DNA from: Bacillus cereus G9842
GTDB taxonomy: Bacteria > Bacillota > Bacilli > Bacillales > Bacillaceae_G
Assembly (NCBI RefSeq): GCF_000021305.1
Contig: NC_011772.1
Location: 4,068,001 to 4,132,000, forward strand
Reading direction: 5' to 3'
DNA length: 64,000 bases
In this document: positions 15,906-28,178 of the stretch, piece after piece
Numbering within the stretch: the first letter of the stretch is position 1
Layout of the letters: each line of letters begins with the position of its first letter
Notes under the pieces: model-generated
The model's input: only the letters and a program-made list of their open reading frames with translations
What the model was told of the DNA's origin: nothing
Databases searched by the model: none
Program-made: the position numbers and the translations under genes

Positions 15906-17018
15906 ATGACAGATCAAGAATATATGAGGATTGCCCTGCAGTTAGCAGAAGGAACATCAGGACAAACAAGTCCAAATCCTATGGTTGGTGCTGTTGTTGT
16001 AAAAGATGGAAACATCGTTGGTATGGGGGCTCATTTACGAGCTGGTGAAGAACACGCAGAAGTTCATGCCCTTCAAATGGCTAGTCAGAACGCCAAAGAC
16101 GCTACCGTTTATGTAACACTGGAACCGTGTAGCCACTTTGGAAAAACACCACCTTGTTGTGAATTGCTCATCGAAAAAGGAGTTAAGCGTGTGGTAATTG
16201 CTACTCTCGATTGTAATCCGCTCGTTTCTGGTAACGGAAAAAGAAGATTAGAGGAAGCTAGAATTGAAGTAACTACTGGTGTTCTTGAAGCAGAAGCAGT
16301 TTTATTAAATCGCTACTTTTTTCACTACATGAAAACGAAACGCCCTTTTGTAACAATCAAAACAGCGATGAGCTTAGATGGAAAAATAGCAACTGTAACT
16401 GGTGAAAGTAAGTGGATTACAGGTGAAGAAGCACGTGCTGATGTTCACCAATATCGCCATACACATGATGCAATTCTTGTTGGAGTGAATACAGTTATAG
16501 CTGATAATCCTCATTTAACAACAAGAATTCCAAATGGTGGGAAACATCCTATTCGCGTTGTTTTAGATACCCATTTACGAACGCCACCATCTTCTCATGT
16601 TATAACAGATGGTTTAGCACCGACATGGATTATTGTCGGTAAGGATGTAAAGAAAGAGAAGATATCTTCTTATAATTCTAAAAATATAGCTATATTCCAA
16701 ATGGAAACGAAGCATATAGAAATCGAGGACCTTCTTTCCTTTCTTGGAGAGAAACAAATTCTTTCTCTATTCGTTGAAGGTGGCCAATCAATTCATGCAA
16801 GTTTCTTAAAAACAAACAATTTCAATGAAATTGTAACCTATATAAGCCCGAAATTAATTGGTGGAAAAGATGCTCCTACTTTATTTGGAGGAAATGGTTT
16901 TTCAAAATTACAAGATGCGCTTTCCTTGAAAATTCAAGAGATGAAACAAATTGGTGATGATATAAAAATCGTTGCGAATGCCCGAAACGAGGTGACGGAA
17001 TGTTTACAGGAATTGTAG
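15906..17018 (+). CDS. ribD: RibD: diaminohydroxyphosphoribosylaminopyrimidine deaminase / uracil reductase
   Basis: 370 aa from the ATG with AGGAGAGGTG upstream. Catalyses two successive steps of riboflavin synthesis. The N-terminal deaminase domain has Zn ligands in HAEVHAL and PCSHFGKTPPC (about 48-85). The C-terminal reductase begins near KTKRPFVTIKTAMSLDGKIA and contains LFVEGG. First gene of ribD-ribE-ribBA-ribH; its 3' end overlaps ribE by 19 bases. Confidence 0.95.
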   Translation: MTDQEYMRIALQLAEGTSGQTSPNPMVGAVVVKDGNIVGMGAHLRAGEEHAEVHALQMASQNAKDATVYVTLEPCSHFGKTPPCCELLIEKGVKRVVIATLDCNPLVSGNGKRRLEEARIEVTTGVLEAEAVLLNRYFFHYMKTKRPFVTIKTAMSLDGKIATVTGESKWITGEEARADVHQYRHTHDAILVGVNTVIADNPHLTTRIPNGGKHPIRVVLDTHLRTPPSSHVITDGLAPTWIIVGKDVKKEKISSYNSKNIAIFQMETKHIEIEDLLSFLGEKQILSLFVEGGQSIHASFLKTNNFNEIVTYISPKLIGGKDAPTLFGGNGFSKLQDALSLKIQEMKQIGDDIKIVANARNEVTECLQEL

Positions 17019-17644
17019 AAGAATTAGGAACGATAGCAAACATGCAACAAAGCGGAGAAGCGATGAAATTAACGATTCATGCAAAGAAAATTTTATCAGA
17101 TGTTCACTTAGGTGATAGTATCGCAGTTAACGGTATTTGCTTAACTGTAACAAACTTTACAACTACTTCATTTACAGTTGATGCAATGCCTGAAACGATG
17201 CAGTCGACATCGCTTCGCATGCTTAAACCCCACTCTAAAGTAAATTTAGAGCGGGCAATGTCTGCAAATGGAAGATTCGGTGGACATTTCGTTTCAGGAC
17301 ACATTGATGGCATCGGAACGATTTTAACTAAAAAACAACATTACAATGCCGTCTATTATAAAATAGCAATTTCTGATGAATTGCTACACTATTGTTTGCA
17401 TAAAGGGTCCATTGCTGTTGATGGAACGAGTTTAACGATATTTGATATAGACGAAGCTTCCATAACGATTTCACTCATCCCGCACACAGTAAGCGAATCT
17501 GTCATTGGAGAAAAAAATGCCGGAGATATCGTAAATATTGAGTGTGACATGATTGGTAAATATATCGAACGCTTTATTACTAAACCTGCAAAACGAGTAG
17601 GTTCAATGACCGAAAGTTTTTTACAAGAAAACGGATTTCTATAA
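17000..17644 (+). CDS. ribE: Riboflavin synthase alpha subunit
   Basis: 214 aa, two tandem lumazine-binding repeats: MFTGIVEELGTIANM and IAVNGICLTV in the first, GHIDGIGTI and IAVDGTSLTI in the second. Dismutates two 6,7-dimethyl-8-ribityllumazine molecules to riboflavin. The start lies inside the ribD 3' end, implying translational coupling. Confidence 0.95.
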   Translation: MFTGIVEELGTIANMQQSGEAMKLTIHAKKILSDVHLGDSIAVNGICLTVTNFTTTSFTVDAMPETMQSTSLRMLKPHSKVNLERAMSANGRFGGHFVSGHIDGIGTILTKKQHYNAVYYKIAISDELLHYCLHKGSIAVDGTSLTIFDIDEASITISLIPHTVSESVIGEKNAGDIVNIECDMIGKYIERFITKPAKRVGSMTESFLQENGFL

Positions 17645-17656
17645 GGGGGAAGCACA

Positions 17657-18850
17657 ATGTTTCATCGTATTGAAGAAGCTCTAGAAGATTTAAAACAAGG
17701 TAAAGTCGTTATCGTATGTGATGATGAAAACCGAGAAAATGAAGGCGACTTTATTGCTTTAGCAGAGTACATTACACCGGAAACAATTAATTTTATGATT
17801 ACACATGGTCGTGGTCTCGTTTGTGTACCGATTACGGAAGGATACGCAGAACGTCTACAATTAGAACCAATGGTATCTCATAATACAGATTCACATCATA
17901 CTGCGTTTACAGTGAGCATTGACCATGTTTCTACAACAACAGGGATTAGCGCTCACGAACGTGCAACTACGATACAAGAATTGTTAAATCCCGCATCAAA
18001 AGGCACTGATTTCAATCGACCTGGACATATCTTTCCATTAATTGCGAAAGAAGGCGGTGTCCTGCGTCGTGCAGGTCATACAGAAGCTGCTGTTGATTTA
18101 GCAAAGCTATGCGGTGCCGAACCAGCTGGAGTTATTTGCGAGATTATAAATGAGGACGGCACGATGGCACGTGTACCTGATTTAATAGAATGCGCAAAAC
18201 AATTTGATATAAAAATGATTACAATAGAAGATTTAATTGCTTACCGCCGCCATCATGAAACACTTGTGACGAGAGAGGTGGAAATTACATTACCTACAGA
18301 TTTCGGTACTTTCCACGCAATTGGCTATTCTAACTCATTAGATACGAAAGAACATATCGCACTTGTAAAAGGTGATATTTCAATAGGTGAACCGGTACTT
18401 GTGCGTGTTCATTCTGAATGCTTAACAGGAGATGTATTCGGTTCACATCGCTGCGATTGCGGACCACAACTCCATGCAGCACTTGCTCAAATTGAGCGTG
18501 AAGGAAAAGGTGTTCTTCTTTATATGAGACAAGAAGGAAGAGGCATTGGGCTTCTTAATAAGCTTCGTGCTTATAAATTACAAGAAGAAGGATTCGATAC
18601 TGTAGAAGCAAATGAAAAACTCGGCTTCCCTGCTGATCTTCGTGATTACGGTATCGGTGCACAAATATTAAAAGATTTAGGTTTACAAAGTTTACGATTA
18701 TTAACGAATAACCCAAGAAAAATTGCTGGCTTACAAGGTTACGATTTAGAAGTAGTCGAGCGTGTACCGTTGCAAATGCCAGCAAAAGAAGAGAATAAAT
18801 CGTATTTACAAACGAAAGTAAACAAATTAGGACACTTACTAAACTTATAA
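17657..18850 (+). CDS. ribBA: RibBA: DHBP synthase / GTP cyclohydrolase II
   Basis: 397 aa bifunctional enzyme. N-terminal 3,4-dihydroxy-2-butanone 4-phosphate synthase (about 1-200; [34 protein letters not shown]). C-terminal GTP cyclohydrolase II (about 205-397; Zn Cys in [20 protein letters not shown], and [12 protein letters not shown]). It supplies both precursors of the pathway. SD GGGGGAAG; 12 bases after ribE. Confidence 0.95.
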   Translation: MFHRIEEALEDLKQGKVVIVCDDENRENEGDFIALAEYITPETINFMITHGRGLVCVPITEGYAERLQLEPMVSHNTDSHHTAFTVSIDHVSTTTGISAHERATTIQELLNPASKGTDFNRPGHIFPLIAKEGGVLRRAGHTEAAVDLAKLCGAEPAGVICEIINEDGTMARVPDLIECAKQFDIKMITIEDLIAYRRHHETLVTREVEITLPTDFGTFHAIGYSNSLDTKEHIALVKGDISIGEPVLVRVHSECLTGDVFGSHRCDCGPQLHAALAQIEREGKGVLLYMRQEGRGIGLLNKLRAYKLQEEGFDTVEANEKLGFPADLRDYGIGAQILKDLGLQSLRLLTNNPRKIAGLQGYDLEVVERVPLQMPAKEENKSYLQTKVNKLGHLLNL

Positions 18851-18868
18851 TTAAAGGAGAGATTTATT

Positions 18869-19330
18869 ATGGTATTCGAAGGTCATTTGGTTGGTACAGG
18901 ATTAAAAGTTGGAGTTGTTGTTGGACGTTTTAATGAATTTATTACAAGTAAGTTACTTGGCGGCGCTTTAGACGGATTAAAGCGTCACGGTGTAGAAGAA
19001 AATGATATTGATGTTGCTTGGGTTCCTGGTGCATTTGAAATTCCTTTAATCGCTAAAAAGATGGCTAGTAGCGGAAAGTATGATGCTGTTATTACATTAG
19101 GTACTGTAATCCGAGGTGCTACAACTCACTACGATTACGTTTGTAATGAAGTAGCAAAAGGTGTTGCGTCTTTATCACTACAAATGGACATCCCAGTTAT
19201 TTTCGGCGTATTAACGACAGAAACAATTGAACAAGCGATTGAACGCGCAGGTACGAAAGCTGGTAATAAAGGATATGAATCAGCTGTTGCTGCAATTGAA
19301 ATGGCTCACTTATCAAAACAATGGGCATAA
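18869..19330 (+). CDS. ribH: 6,7-dimethyl-8-ribityllumazine synthase
   Basis: 153 aa, beta subunit, expected to assemble into a 60-mer capsid. Motifs: [41 protein letters not shown] (catalytic His) and [20 protein letters not shown]. Last gene of the operon, followed by a terminator. Confidence 0.96.
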   Translation: MVFEGHLVGTGLKVGVVVGRFNEFITSKLLGGALDGLKRHGVEENDIDVAWVPGAFEIPLIAKKMASSGKYDAVITLGTVIRGATTHYDYVCNEVAKGVASLSLQMDIPVIFGVLTTETIEQAIERAGTKAGNKGYESAVAAIEMAHLSKQWA

Positions 19331-19354
19331 AAAAAGAGGCTGCGGCCTCTTTTT
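19331..19354 (+). terminator. Terminator of the rib operon
   Basis: AAAAAGAGGC-TGCG-GCCTCTTTTT; may also serve the convergent gene. Confidence 0.88.
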
Positions 19355-19673
19355 ATTTTTTCACCTTTTTTTGTACATCTTTTATTAATTCATTCATCGT
19401 TTTTCCTTCTGTTTTTATATGAAGAGCTTGTGCTGTTCTCCATACATTCTCTCTTTTTTTCGCTTCTTCTATAATAGTAATTTCTTTTCTAACTTCCTTT
19501 AAATCTTTTCCTTCCGTTTTCAATCCAAAATGTTCAGCTTTCGTTCGAAAGTGTTGTTCGATTCTTTGTTGCATCTCTTTTTGTTCAGGATTTTCAGCAG
19601 CCTTAACTGGATCAGAACTTATTGCTTTTATTAAAATTAAACAAGTCATAATCGCTAATATGTATTTGTACAT
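19353..19673 (-). CDS. Secreted TEGK-repeat protein
   Basis: 106 aa, not assigned to a named family. Signal peptide MYKYILAIMTCLILIKAISS, probable cleavage near VKA-AEN. The mature part is highly charged and helical, with two copies of a motif: EHFGLKTEGKDLKEVRKEI and QALHIKTEGKTMNELIKDV, 34 residues apart. The gene at 25760-26116 encodes the same motif twice, so the two are paralogues on either side of the biotin operon. GGAGG precedes the ATG. Function unknown. Confidence 0.7.
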   Translation of the reverse strand: MYKYILAIMTCLILIKAISSDPVKAAENPEQKEMQQRIEQHFRTKAEHFGLKTEGKDLKEVRKEITIIEEAKKRENVWRTAQALHIKTEGKTMNELIKDVQKKVKK

Positions 19674-19814
19674 GTAAAATCCTCCAACCCAATATAAATT
19701 ACATATTTACTATGTACAACTAGGGCTTGGAAAATTCGTCCACAAAAATTCTTTTTTTCGCTCAAAAACCAATAATACCAAGCGTTCACAACTATTTATT
19801 ACATTTTATTTACA

Positions 19815-19847
19815 AAAAAAGCAAACCCTTTTACAAGTTTGCTTTTT
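19815..19847 (-). terminator. Terminator of the bio operon
   Basis: AAAAAGCAAAC / GTTTGCTTTTT stem, 10-base loop, directly downstream of bioB on the minus strand. Confidence 0.82.
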
Positions 19848-19855
19848 CATCTATC

Positions 19856-20854
19856 TTATAATGCACATTCTTCAATCTCAAATCCTAAATCTGCAATCAT
19901 ACCCCAGTCCGCAGTCGGCTCTTGTCCAGCTGTCGTTAAGTAGTCCCCGACAAAAATAGAATTTGCTGCAAATAAACCGATTGGCTGTACAGAACGTAAA
20001 TTGATTTCACGTCCTCCTGAAATACGAATTTCTTTTGTTGGGTTTACAAAACGCATCATTGCCAGTACTTTTAAACATTCTACTGGCGTTAACTCTTTTT
20101 GCCCTTCAAGAGGTGTCCCCTTTACAGCAACAAGGAAATTACAAGGGATAGAATCTGCATCTATACGTTGTAATTCAAATGCAATTTCAGCACGCTCTTC
20201 AATTGTTTCTCCCATGCCAAAAATCGCTCCAGAGCATGGTGAAATACCAGCTTGTTTCGCTTTTTGAACTGTATCAACACGATCATCATACGTATGCGTT
20301 GAACAAATACTATCGTAATTATTTGCATGTGTATTTAAGTTGTGGTTATAACGATGCACGCCTGCTTCCGCTAAACGTCCTGCTTGATCTTCATTTAAGA
20401 AACCTAAACAACAACAAATCTTCAAGTCTGTCGTTTCACGAATTTCCTTAACTGCTCCAATTACGTGATTTACCTCTTTATCCGTCGGACGACGACCAGA
20501 CGCTACAATACAATATGTACCTGCTTTACGGCGTATTGCTTCATGTGCCCCTTCTACAATTTTCTCCTGCGTTAACCATGCATATTTATCAATTGGTGCT
20601 TCTGAAATAATAGACTGTGAGCAATATCCACAATCTTCAGGACATAATCCAGATTTCGTATTAATAATCATATTCAATTTTACTTTCTTACCAAAGTGAT
20701 GATGGCGAATAATGTAAGCTGCATTCATAATTTCTAAAACTTCTGTATCATCAGCTTCTAATATCGCTATTGCATCTTCTTTCGTAATCATCTTTTCTTC
20801 CACTACGTCGTATGCAAGTTTTTTCCAATCCCTTTTTGTTTGTACTTGTTTCAT
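19856..20854 (-). CDS. bioB: Biotin synthase
   Basis: 332 aa radical-SAM enzyme that inserts sulfur into dethiobiotin. The [4Fe-4S] motif CPEDCGYCSQS (C-x3-C-x2-C) is preceded by NTKSGL. YCIVASGRRPTDKEV, YNHNLNTHANNY and ISGGREINLR are family hallmarks. Last gene of bioA-D-F-H-C-B, one base after bioC. Confidence 0.96.
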   Translation of the reverse strand: MKQVQTKRDWKKLAYDVVEEKMITKEDAIAILEADDTEVLEIMNAAYIIRHHHFGKKVKLNMIINTKSGLCPEDCGYCSQSIISEAPIDKYAWLTQEKIVEGAHEAIRRKAGTYCIVASGRRPTDKEVNHVIGAVKEIRETTDLKICCCLGFLNEDQAGRLAEAGVHRYNHNLNTHANNYDSICSTHTYDDRVDTVQKAKQAGISPCSGAIFGMGETIEERAEIAFELQRIDADSIPCNFLVAVKGTPLEGQKELTPVECLKVLAMMRFVNPTKEIRISGGREINLRSVQPIGLFAANSIFVGDYLTTAGQEPTADWGMIADLGFEIEECAL

Positions 20855-20855
20855 T

Positions 20856-21665
20856 TCATCTCTTCCCCTCTTTTGTTATATGCATAAATAAAGCATGATA
20901 CGTTGCCATTATCCCTTCATTTCCCGTGAAGTCTCTTTCGTATATGCGCAGCATCGCACGAAAGAGTGAGGGACTTTGACAATATGATCCTTCATTGCTA
21001 TTAGTTGCTCCTACTTTTCGAATAGAATGCAGAAACTCCTTAACTTCTGTAAAACTCTCTATGTAACATGTTTCAGAAACATGCACATCCCCTGTTTCTA
21101 TCTTACATATATGAAGCAACTGATCTTTTGAATAAAAACGTTGACCAATCGATGTTTCATTTTTTATATTTCTTTCTTCTTTCGCACGTTGGAACGAAGC
21201 ATGCAATTCTTGAAATGTTTCATGTCCAAACGTTGAAAAGAGTAATATGCCATCTATAGACAAATGTTGAAATAAATTTCTTAACACTTGTTGTAAATTA
21301 TTTAACCATTGAAATGTAGCATTTGAAATAATGACATCATATGATTCTTCTAATCGTAATCGCTCAATATCTTCACAGTGAAACGTTACATTTTTTACAT
21401 TTTGTCTAGTTTGCGCAATCGCAATCATACTTTCAGCAAAATCAACTGCTGTAATATGTGCTTTCGGAAATAACTTTGATAATTGTTCTGTTACATACCC
21501 CGTCCCGCATCCCAGTTCTAAAATACGTATTGATGCCGTTTCACTATATCGTTCCTTTAAGATTGAAAGTAATGAATGTGCCATCTTTTTTTGTACATTT
21601 GCATATCGATCGTAAGATACGGCTGCCCCATTAAACCGTTTTTGTAGTAACGTTTTGTTGATCAT
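20856..21665 (-). CDS. bioC: Malonyl-ACP O-methyltransferase
   Basis: 269 aa SAM-dependent methyltransferase. Motif I is ILELGCGTGYVTEQL, then AVDFAESMI and DVIISNATFQWL. BioC methylates malonyl-ACP so that fatty-acid synthase can build the pimeloyl moiety. The start lies within the bioH 3' end (35-base overlap), consistent with joint function. Confidence 0.92.
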   Translation of the reverse strand: MINKTLLQKRFNGAAVSYDRYANVQKKMAHSLLSILKERYSETASIRILELGCGTGYVTEQLSKLFPKAHITAVDFAESMIAIAQTRQNVKNVTFHCEDIERLRLEESYDVIISNATFQWLNNLQQVLRNLFQHLSIDGILLFSTFGHETFQELHASFQRAKEERNIKNETSIGQRFYSKDQLLHICKIETGDVHVSETCYIESFTEVKEFLHSIRKVGATNSNEGSYCQSPSLFRAMLRIYERDFTGNEGIMATYHALFMHITKEGKR

Positions 21666-22367
21666 GTCGTATCCCCTCTACAAATTGAATTATCTCATTT
21701 GCACAATATTCAAAATTCGTTACACATAATGCATGCCCTGCTTCACTTACTACTTTCAGCTCGCTGCTGCTATTCTCCGTCATACTACGTGCCGCAGACA
21801 ATGGGCATATTACATCCTGTTCTCCGTGAATAAGTAGTATAGGTACTTTAATTTCTTTTAGTTCTTCTCTCATATCTGTTTCTATTAAATAATCTAAACC
21901 TAGTTGTAAAGACTGAATAGAATCACCTTTAAAACGGTCTACAATGTCTTCAAAGTTTTTATTCTCTTTTAGCTCATCTTTCGTAAACATATTTTCATAA
22001 AACCGCTTGAGCGTATCTTCTTTCCTTCTCGCCAAATTTCTTTTCAGCCGTTCTACATGCAAAGCATTCCATCCGTTACTGTAATCGCTCGTACTTGTAA
22101 ATTTAGCAGTACCACCAATTAATACGATGCCTTTTGCCTTAATCTTTTTATAAGCTTCAACTGCTGCTAACGCTCCTAGTGACCATCCAACTAAAATTAC
22201 GTTGTCATTATGCGCTACATCTATAATTCGTTCCGCAAATTCACTTCGTTCTTTCACATTACGCCAATCTATGCATTGAACAGGATATCCTTTAAAATAC
22301 GGAATTACTAAATCCCAAATATTCTCTTCCATTCCCCATCCGGGAATAAAAATAATCTTTAGCTCGT

Positions 22368-22371
<4 letters not shown>
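21631..22371 (-). CDS. bioH: Pimeloyl-ACP methyl ester esterase-like alpha/beta hydrolase
   Basis: 246 aa. Starts [20 protein letters not shown]. Nucleophile elbow GWSLGA, Asp in [12 protein letters not shown], His in EAGHALCV. By position between bioF and bioC it should release pimeloyl-ACP from its methyl ester, giving an E. coli-like BioC-BioH route in place of the BioI/BioW genes of B. subtilis. The bioH name rests on context, since BioH isozymes diverge strongly. Overlaps bioF by 4 bases. Confidence 0.85.
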
Positions 22372-25637
<3,266 letters not shown>

Positions 25638-25650
25638 AACTGTCACTCCT

Positions 25651-25683
25651 AATGTTAACTTGTTTATAAATATAGTTAACATT
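25651..25683. promoter_or_regulatory. BirA-type biotin operator
   Basis: AATGTTAACT-N13-AGTTAACATT, perfect 10-bp arms; the inner TGTTAAC-N15-GTTAACA fits the known BirA site layout. It lies 14 bases before the bioA start and just downstream of a minus-strand TTGACA (25697-25702), so it covers the -10 region. Biotinyl-AMP-bound BirA would block transcription. Confidence 0.88.
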
Positions 25684-25726
25684 AAATCCGAATGACTGTC
25701 AATTATTTTAAAATCAAATAGTTCTT

Positions 25727-25761
25727 AAAAAAGAACAACTTATCATACGATAAGTTGTTCT
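25727..25761 (-). terminator. Terminator of the second TEGK-repeat gene
   Basis: Perfect 13-bp stem AGAACAACTTATC/GATAAGTTGTTCT, 4-base loop, T run on the minus strand. Confidence 0.85.
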
Positions 25762-26116
25762 ACTTTCCATGCTGTATCTTTCCAATTTCTAAAATAATTT
25801 CTTCATCTTTTTTTCCCTCTGTATCAATTCCAAGTTGTTTAGCGTGCTCAATTAATAAATCATGACGCTTCTCAAACCTAGCGGTATTTACTTCTTTCGT
25901 AACCTCTTCTTTTGTTTTCCCCTCAGTAGAAACTCCTAGTTTCTCTGCTGCTTTTTCCATTGATTTCTTCTCTTCTATTTCTTTTACTTTCTTCACTTCT
26001 GACTGTTGTATTTGTTTTTGTTTCAACTGCTCTGATTCAGCCGCAAAAGCTGTGTAAATTCCAGCACTTCCGCCAACGACTAGTAAGGTGGTAAAAAGAA
26101 TTATTTTTTTCTTCAC
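25760..26116 (-). CDS. Secreted TEGK-repeat protein (paralogue)
   Basis: 118 aa from a GTG start (VKKKIILFTTLLVVGGSAGI) with GGGGAGG 5 bases upstream. Signal peptide with probable cleavage after AFA. A Lys/Glu/Gln-rich coiled stretch follows (LKQKQIQQSEVKKVKEIEEK), then two motif copies: EKLGVSTEGKTKEEVTKEV and KQLGIDTEGKKDEEIILEI. Same architecture as the product at 19353-19673. Function unknown; an extracellular role is inferred from the signal peptide. Confidence 0.7.
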   Translation of the reverse strand: MKKKIILFTTLLVVGGSAGIYTAFAAESEQLKQKQIQQSEVKKVKEIEEKKSMEKAAEKLGVSTEGKTKEEVTKEVNTARFEKRHDLLIEHAKQLGIDTEGKKDEEIILEIGKIQHGK

Positions 26117-26210
26117 TCTTTCCTCCCCTTTCAAATTCATTATAACGTACAAAATTAGAGCTTTAAAACAATTCTCCTTTATTTCCCTAAAAAAACATTT
26201 AATATTTTTA

Positions 26211-26238
26211 TTGACATTTAAGATGAAAATGTGATAAA
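26211..26238 (+). promoter_or_regulatory. Promoter of the T-box leader
   Basis: TTGACA, 16-base spacer, GATAAA; transcription would start near 26245. Confidence 0.55.
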
Positions 26239-26244
26239 AATTTA

Positions 26245-26503
26245 ACTAACATCATATGAATCGGCGATGATAGGATTTAGTAGTATTTCGATTTCTGATT
26301 TCAGAGAGCTGGTGGTCGGTGCGAACCAGTACAGAGCGAATTATGAATTACCCCCTGGAGCTTCTTTTACGAAACGTGAGGAGTAGTGAAAGACGGTTAT
26401 AGACCGTTATGTCTAAAGAGTGGTGAAACGACACTGTTTCACAATTTAGGGTGGTACCGCGAATTTTTCGTCCCTGCATATATTGCAGGGGCGTTTTTTA
26501 TTT
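26245..26503 (+). ncRNA. T-box riboswitch, apparent tyrosine specifier
   Basis: Full T-box leader: Stem I with AGTA (5' side of the specifier loop), the distal CTGGTGGTCGGTGCGAACCAG hairpin region, then GAATTACCCCCTGGAGC. UAC at 26349-26351 sits where the specifier lies in B. subtilis glyQS (GAA-N-specifier, ten bases, then GAGC-type end). T-box AGGGTGGTACCGCG at 26448-26461 has UGGU, matching a tRNA with discriminator A. A terminator follows. Tyr assignment is inference by alignment; the T-box itself is certain. Confidence 0.9.
26469..26499 (+). terminator. T-box terminator 1
   Basis: CGTCCCTGCA / TGCAGGGGCG stem (one G-U), then TTTTTT. Competes with the T-box antiterminator. Confidence 0.9.
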
Positions 26504-26613
26504 TATAAGCGCATATCATATGACCCTTTATTTTGTGATACATTCATTTCACAAGCTAGGGTGGTACCGCGATTTCTTCGTCCCTGCATAATTATATGCA
26601 GGGACGTTTTTTT
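26504..26613 (+). ncRNA. Second T-box antiterminator/terminator module without Stem I
   Basis: A second T-box AGGGTGGTACCGCG (26558-26571) and terminator (CGTCCCTGCA/TGCAGGGACG, T7, 26579-26613). The 66 bases from 26548 are a diverged direct repeat of 26438-26503. Only 54 bases separate terminator 1 from the second T-box, too few for a Stem I. Confidence 0.88.
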
Positions 26614-26756
26614 ATCCAATCATTTCCGCATCATATAGAAGAACCAACAATTACCGGTAATTTGTCACAAAATTCTAAAATTTAGAAGGAAATATACAAT
26701 ATTGGCGAATTTTATATAAAAAAGAGCTATTTCACATTACTTAGGAGGGGAAAACA

Positions 26757-28130
26757 ATGGTTTCAAAAATTGAGTCTGTTCTTTTAACAATTTTTATCTT
26801 TTTCTGTATTGGTTTTAGTGTTATTCAATTAGAAGTTTCACCACACATCCCAATTTTATTTGGTATCGTTCTTTTATTAGCATTTGGATTCCTGAAGAAA
26901 ATCTCTTGGTCTACTATGGAGAAAGGGATGATTAGTAGTATTTCAGCTGGTATTCCATCTATATTTATTTTCTTACTTGTAGGCGTATTAATTAGCGTTT
27001 GGATCGCAGCTGGAACTATTCCGACTTTAATGGTATACGGCTTCCAACTTGTATCTCCAAAAATTTTCGTTCCAACTGTTTTTGTTGTTTGTGCAATTGT
27101 TGGAACGAGTATCGGTAGTGCATTTACAACTGCTGCAACTGTAGGACTTGCCTTTATGGGAATGGGTACTGCCCTTGGATACGATCCAGCTCTTATTGCT
27201 GGGGCAATTATTTCTGGTGCATTCTTTGGAGATAAAATGTCTCCTTTATCTGATACAACAAACTTAGCGCCTGCTGTAACGGGTGTAGATTTATTTGAAC
27301 ATATTCGTAACATGCTTTGGACAACAGTGCCAGCTTTCATTATTGCTTTTATCGCATTTTTCATTTTAGGAAGCGGATCTGGTGGAAACGTTGATTTCTC
27401 AGCATTTATTAACACATTAGAAAAAAATGCAACGATTTCTATCGTTACACTGATTCCTATTTTATTACTGTTCCTATTCGCATTTAAAAAGGTACCCGCA
27501 GTTCCAACATTACTTGCAGGAATTGTGGTAGGGATTATTATTCTCTTTATTTTTAAACCTAGCACTTCTTTAGCTGATTTAATAAAAATTATGCAAGACG
27601 GTTACGTTTCTAAAACTGGTATCAAAGATATTGATAGCTTATTATCTCGCGGTGGCCTGCAAAGTATGATGATGTCAATTGCTCTTATTTTCCTAGCTCT
27701 TTGTATGGGAGGATTATTACAAGGAATGGGTATTATAGCGCAGCTGATGAATATTATCTCTAGCTTCGTAAAAACTAGTACACGCTTAATTATTTCTACT
27801 GCTTCAACTGCAATTGGTGTAAACTTCTTACTCGGTGAGCAGTACTTATCCATCGTTTTAACAGGACAAGCATTTGCTAATAAATACGATGAAGTCGGTT
27901 TAGAACGTCGTAATTTATCACGAGTATTAGAAGATGCTGGTACAGTAATTAATCCACTCGTACCATGGGGTGTAAGTGGCGTATTCTTAACAAACGTTCT
28001 TAGCGTTCCAACATTCGATTACCTGCCATACGCAATCTTCTGTTTAGCGTGTCCAGTCGTAACCATTATCGTCGGCTTTACTGGATTCGGTCTTTCATGG
28101 AAAAAAGAAAAAGCAGTACCAGTTTCATAA
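26757..28130 (+). CDS. NhaC-family transporter, T-box controlled
   Basis: 457 aa, about 11-12 membrane segments. NhaC signatures: GTSIGSAFTTAATVGLAFMG, ISGAFFGDKMSPLSDTTNLA and LEDAGTVINPLVPWGVSGVF. Annotated generally as Na+/H+ antiporter NhaC. Control by a T-box argues for an amino-acid substrate; with a UAC specifier, tyrosine uptake is the best guess, as has been proposed for T-box-linked NhaC homologues. SD TAGGAGGGG; own terminator. Confidence 0.88.
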   Translation: MVSKIESVLLTIFIFFCIGFSVIQLEVSPHIPILFGIVLLLAFGFLKKISWSTMEKGMISSISAGIPSIFIFLLVGVLISVWIAAGTIPTLMVYGFQLVSPKIFVPTVFVVCAIVGTSIGSAFTTAATVGLAFMGMGTALGYDPALIAGAIISGAFFGDKMSPLSDTTNLAPAVTGVDLFEHIRNMLWTTVPAFIIAFIAFFILGSGSGGNVDFSAFINTLEKNATISIVTLIPILLLFLFAFKKVPAVPTLLAGIVVGIIILFIFKPSTSLADLIKIMQDGYVSKTGIKDIDSLLSRGGLQSMMMSIALIFLALCMGGLLQGMGIIAQLMNIISSFVKTSTRLIISTASTAIGVNFLLGEQYLSIVLTGQAFANKYDEVGLERRNLSRVLEDAGTVINPLVPWGVSGVFLTNVLSVPTFDYLPYAIFCLACPVVTIIVGFTGFGLSWKKEKAVPVS

Positions 28131-28136
28131 TATAAC

Positions 28137-28167
28137 AAAAAGGATTACCAAATTGGTAATCCTTTTT
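28137..28167. terminator. Bidirectional terminator
   Basis: AAAAAGGATTACC / GGTAATCCTTTTT between convergent genes. Confidence 0.88.
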
Positions 28168-28178
28168 ATATTTCTCTA

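Noticed and set aside
26825..27565. 246-codon antisense ORF within the NhaC-like gene
   Set aside because: Shadow of a membrane-protein gene; composition is the mirror of the real frame and there is no ribosome site.
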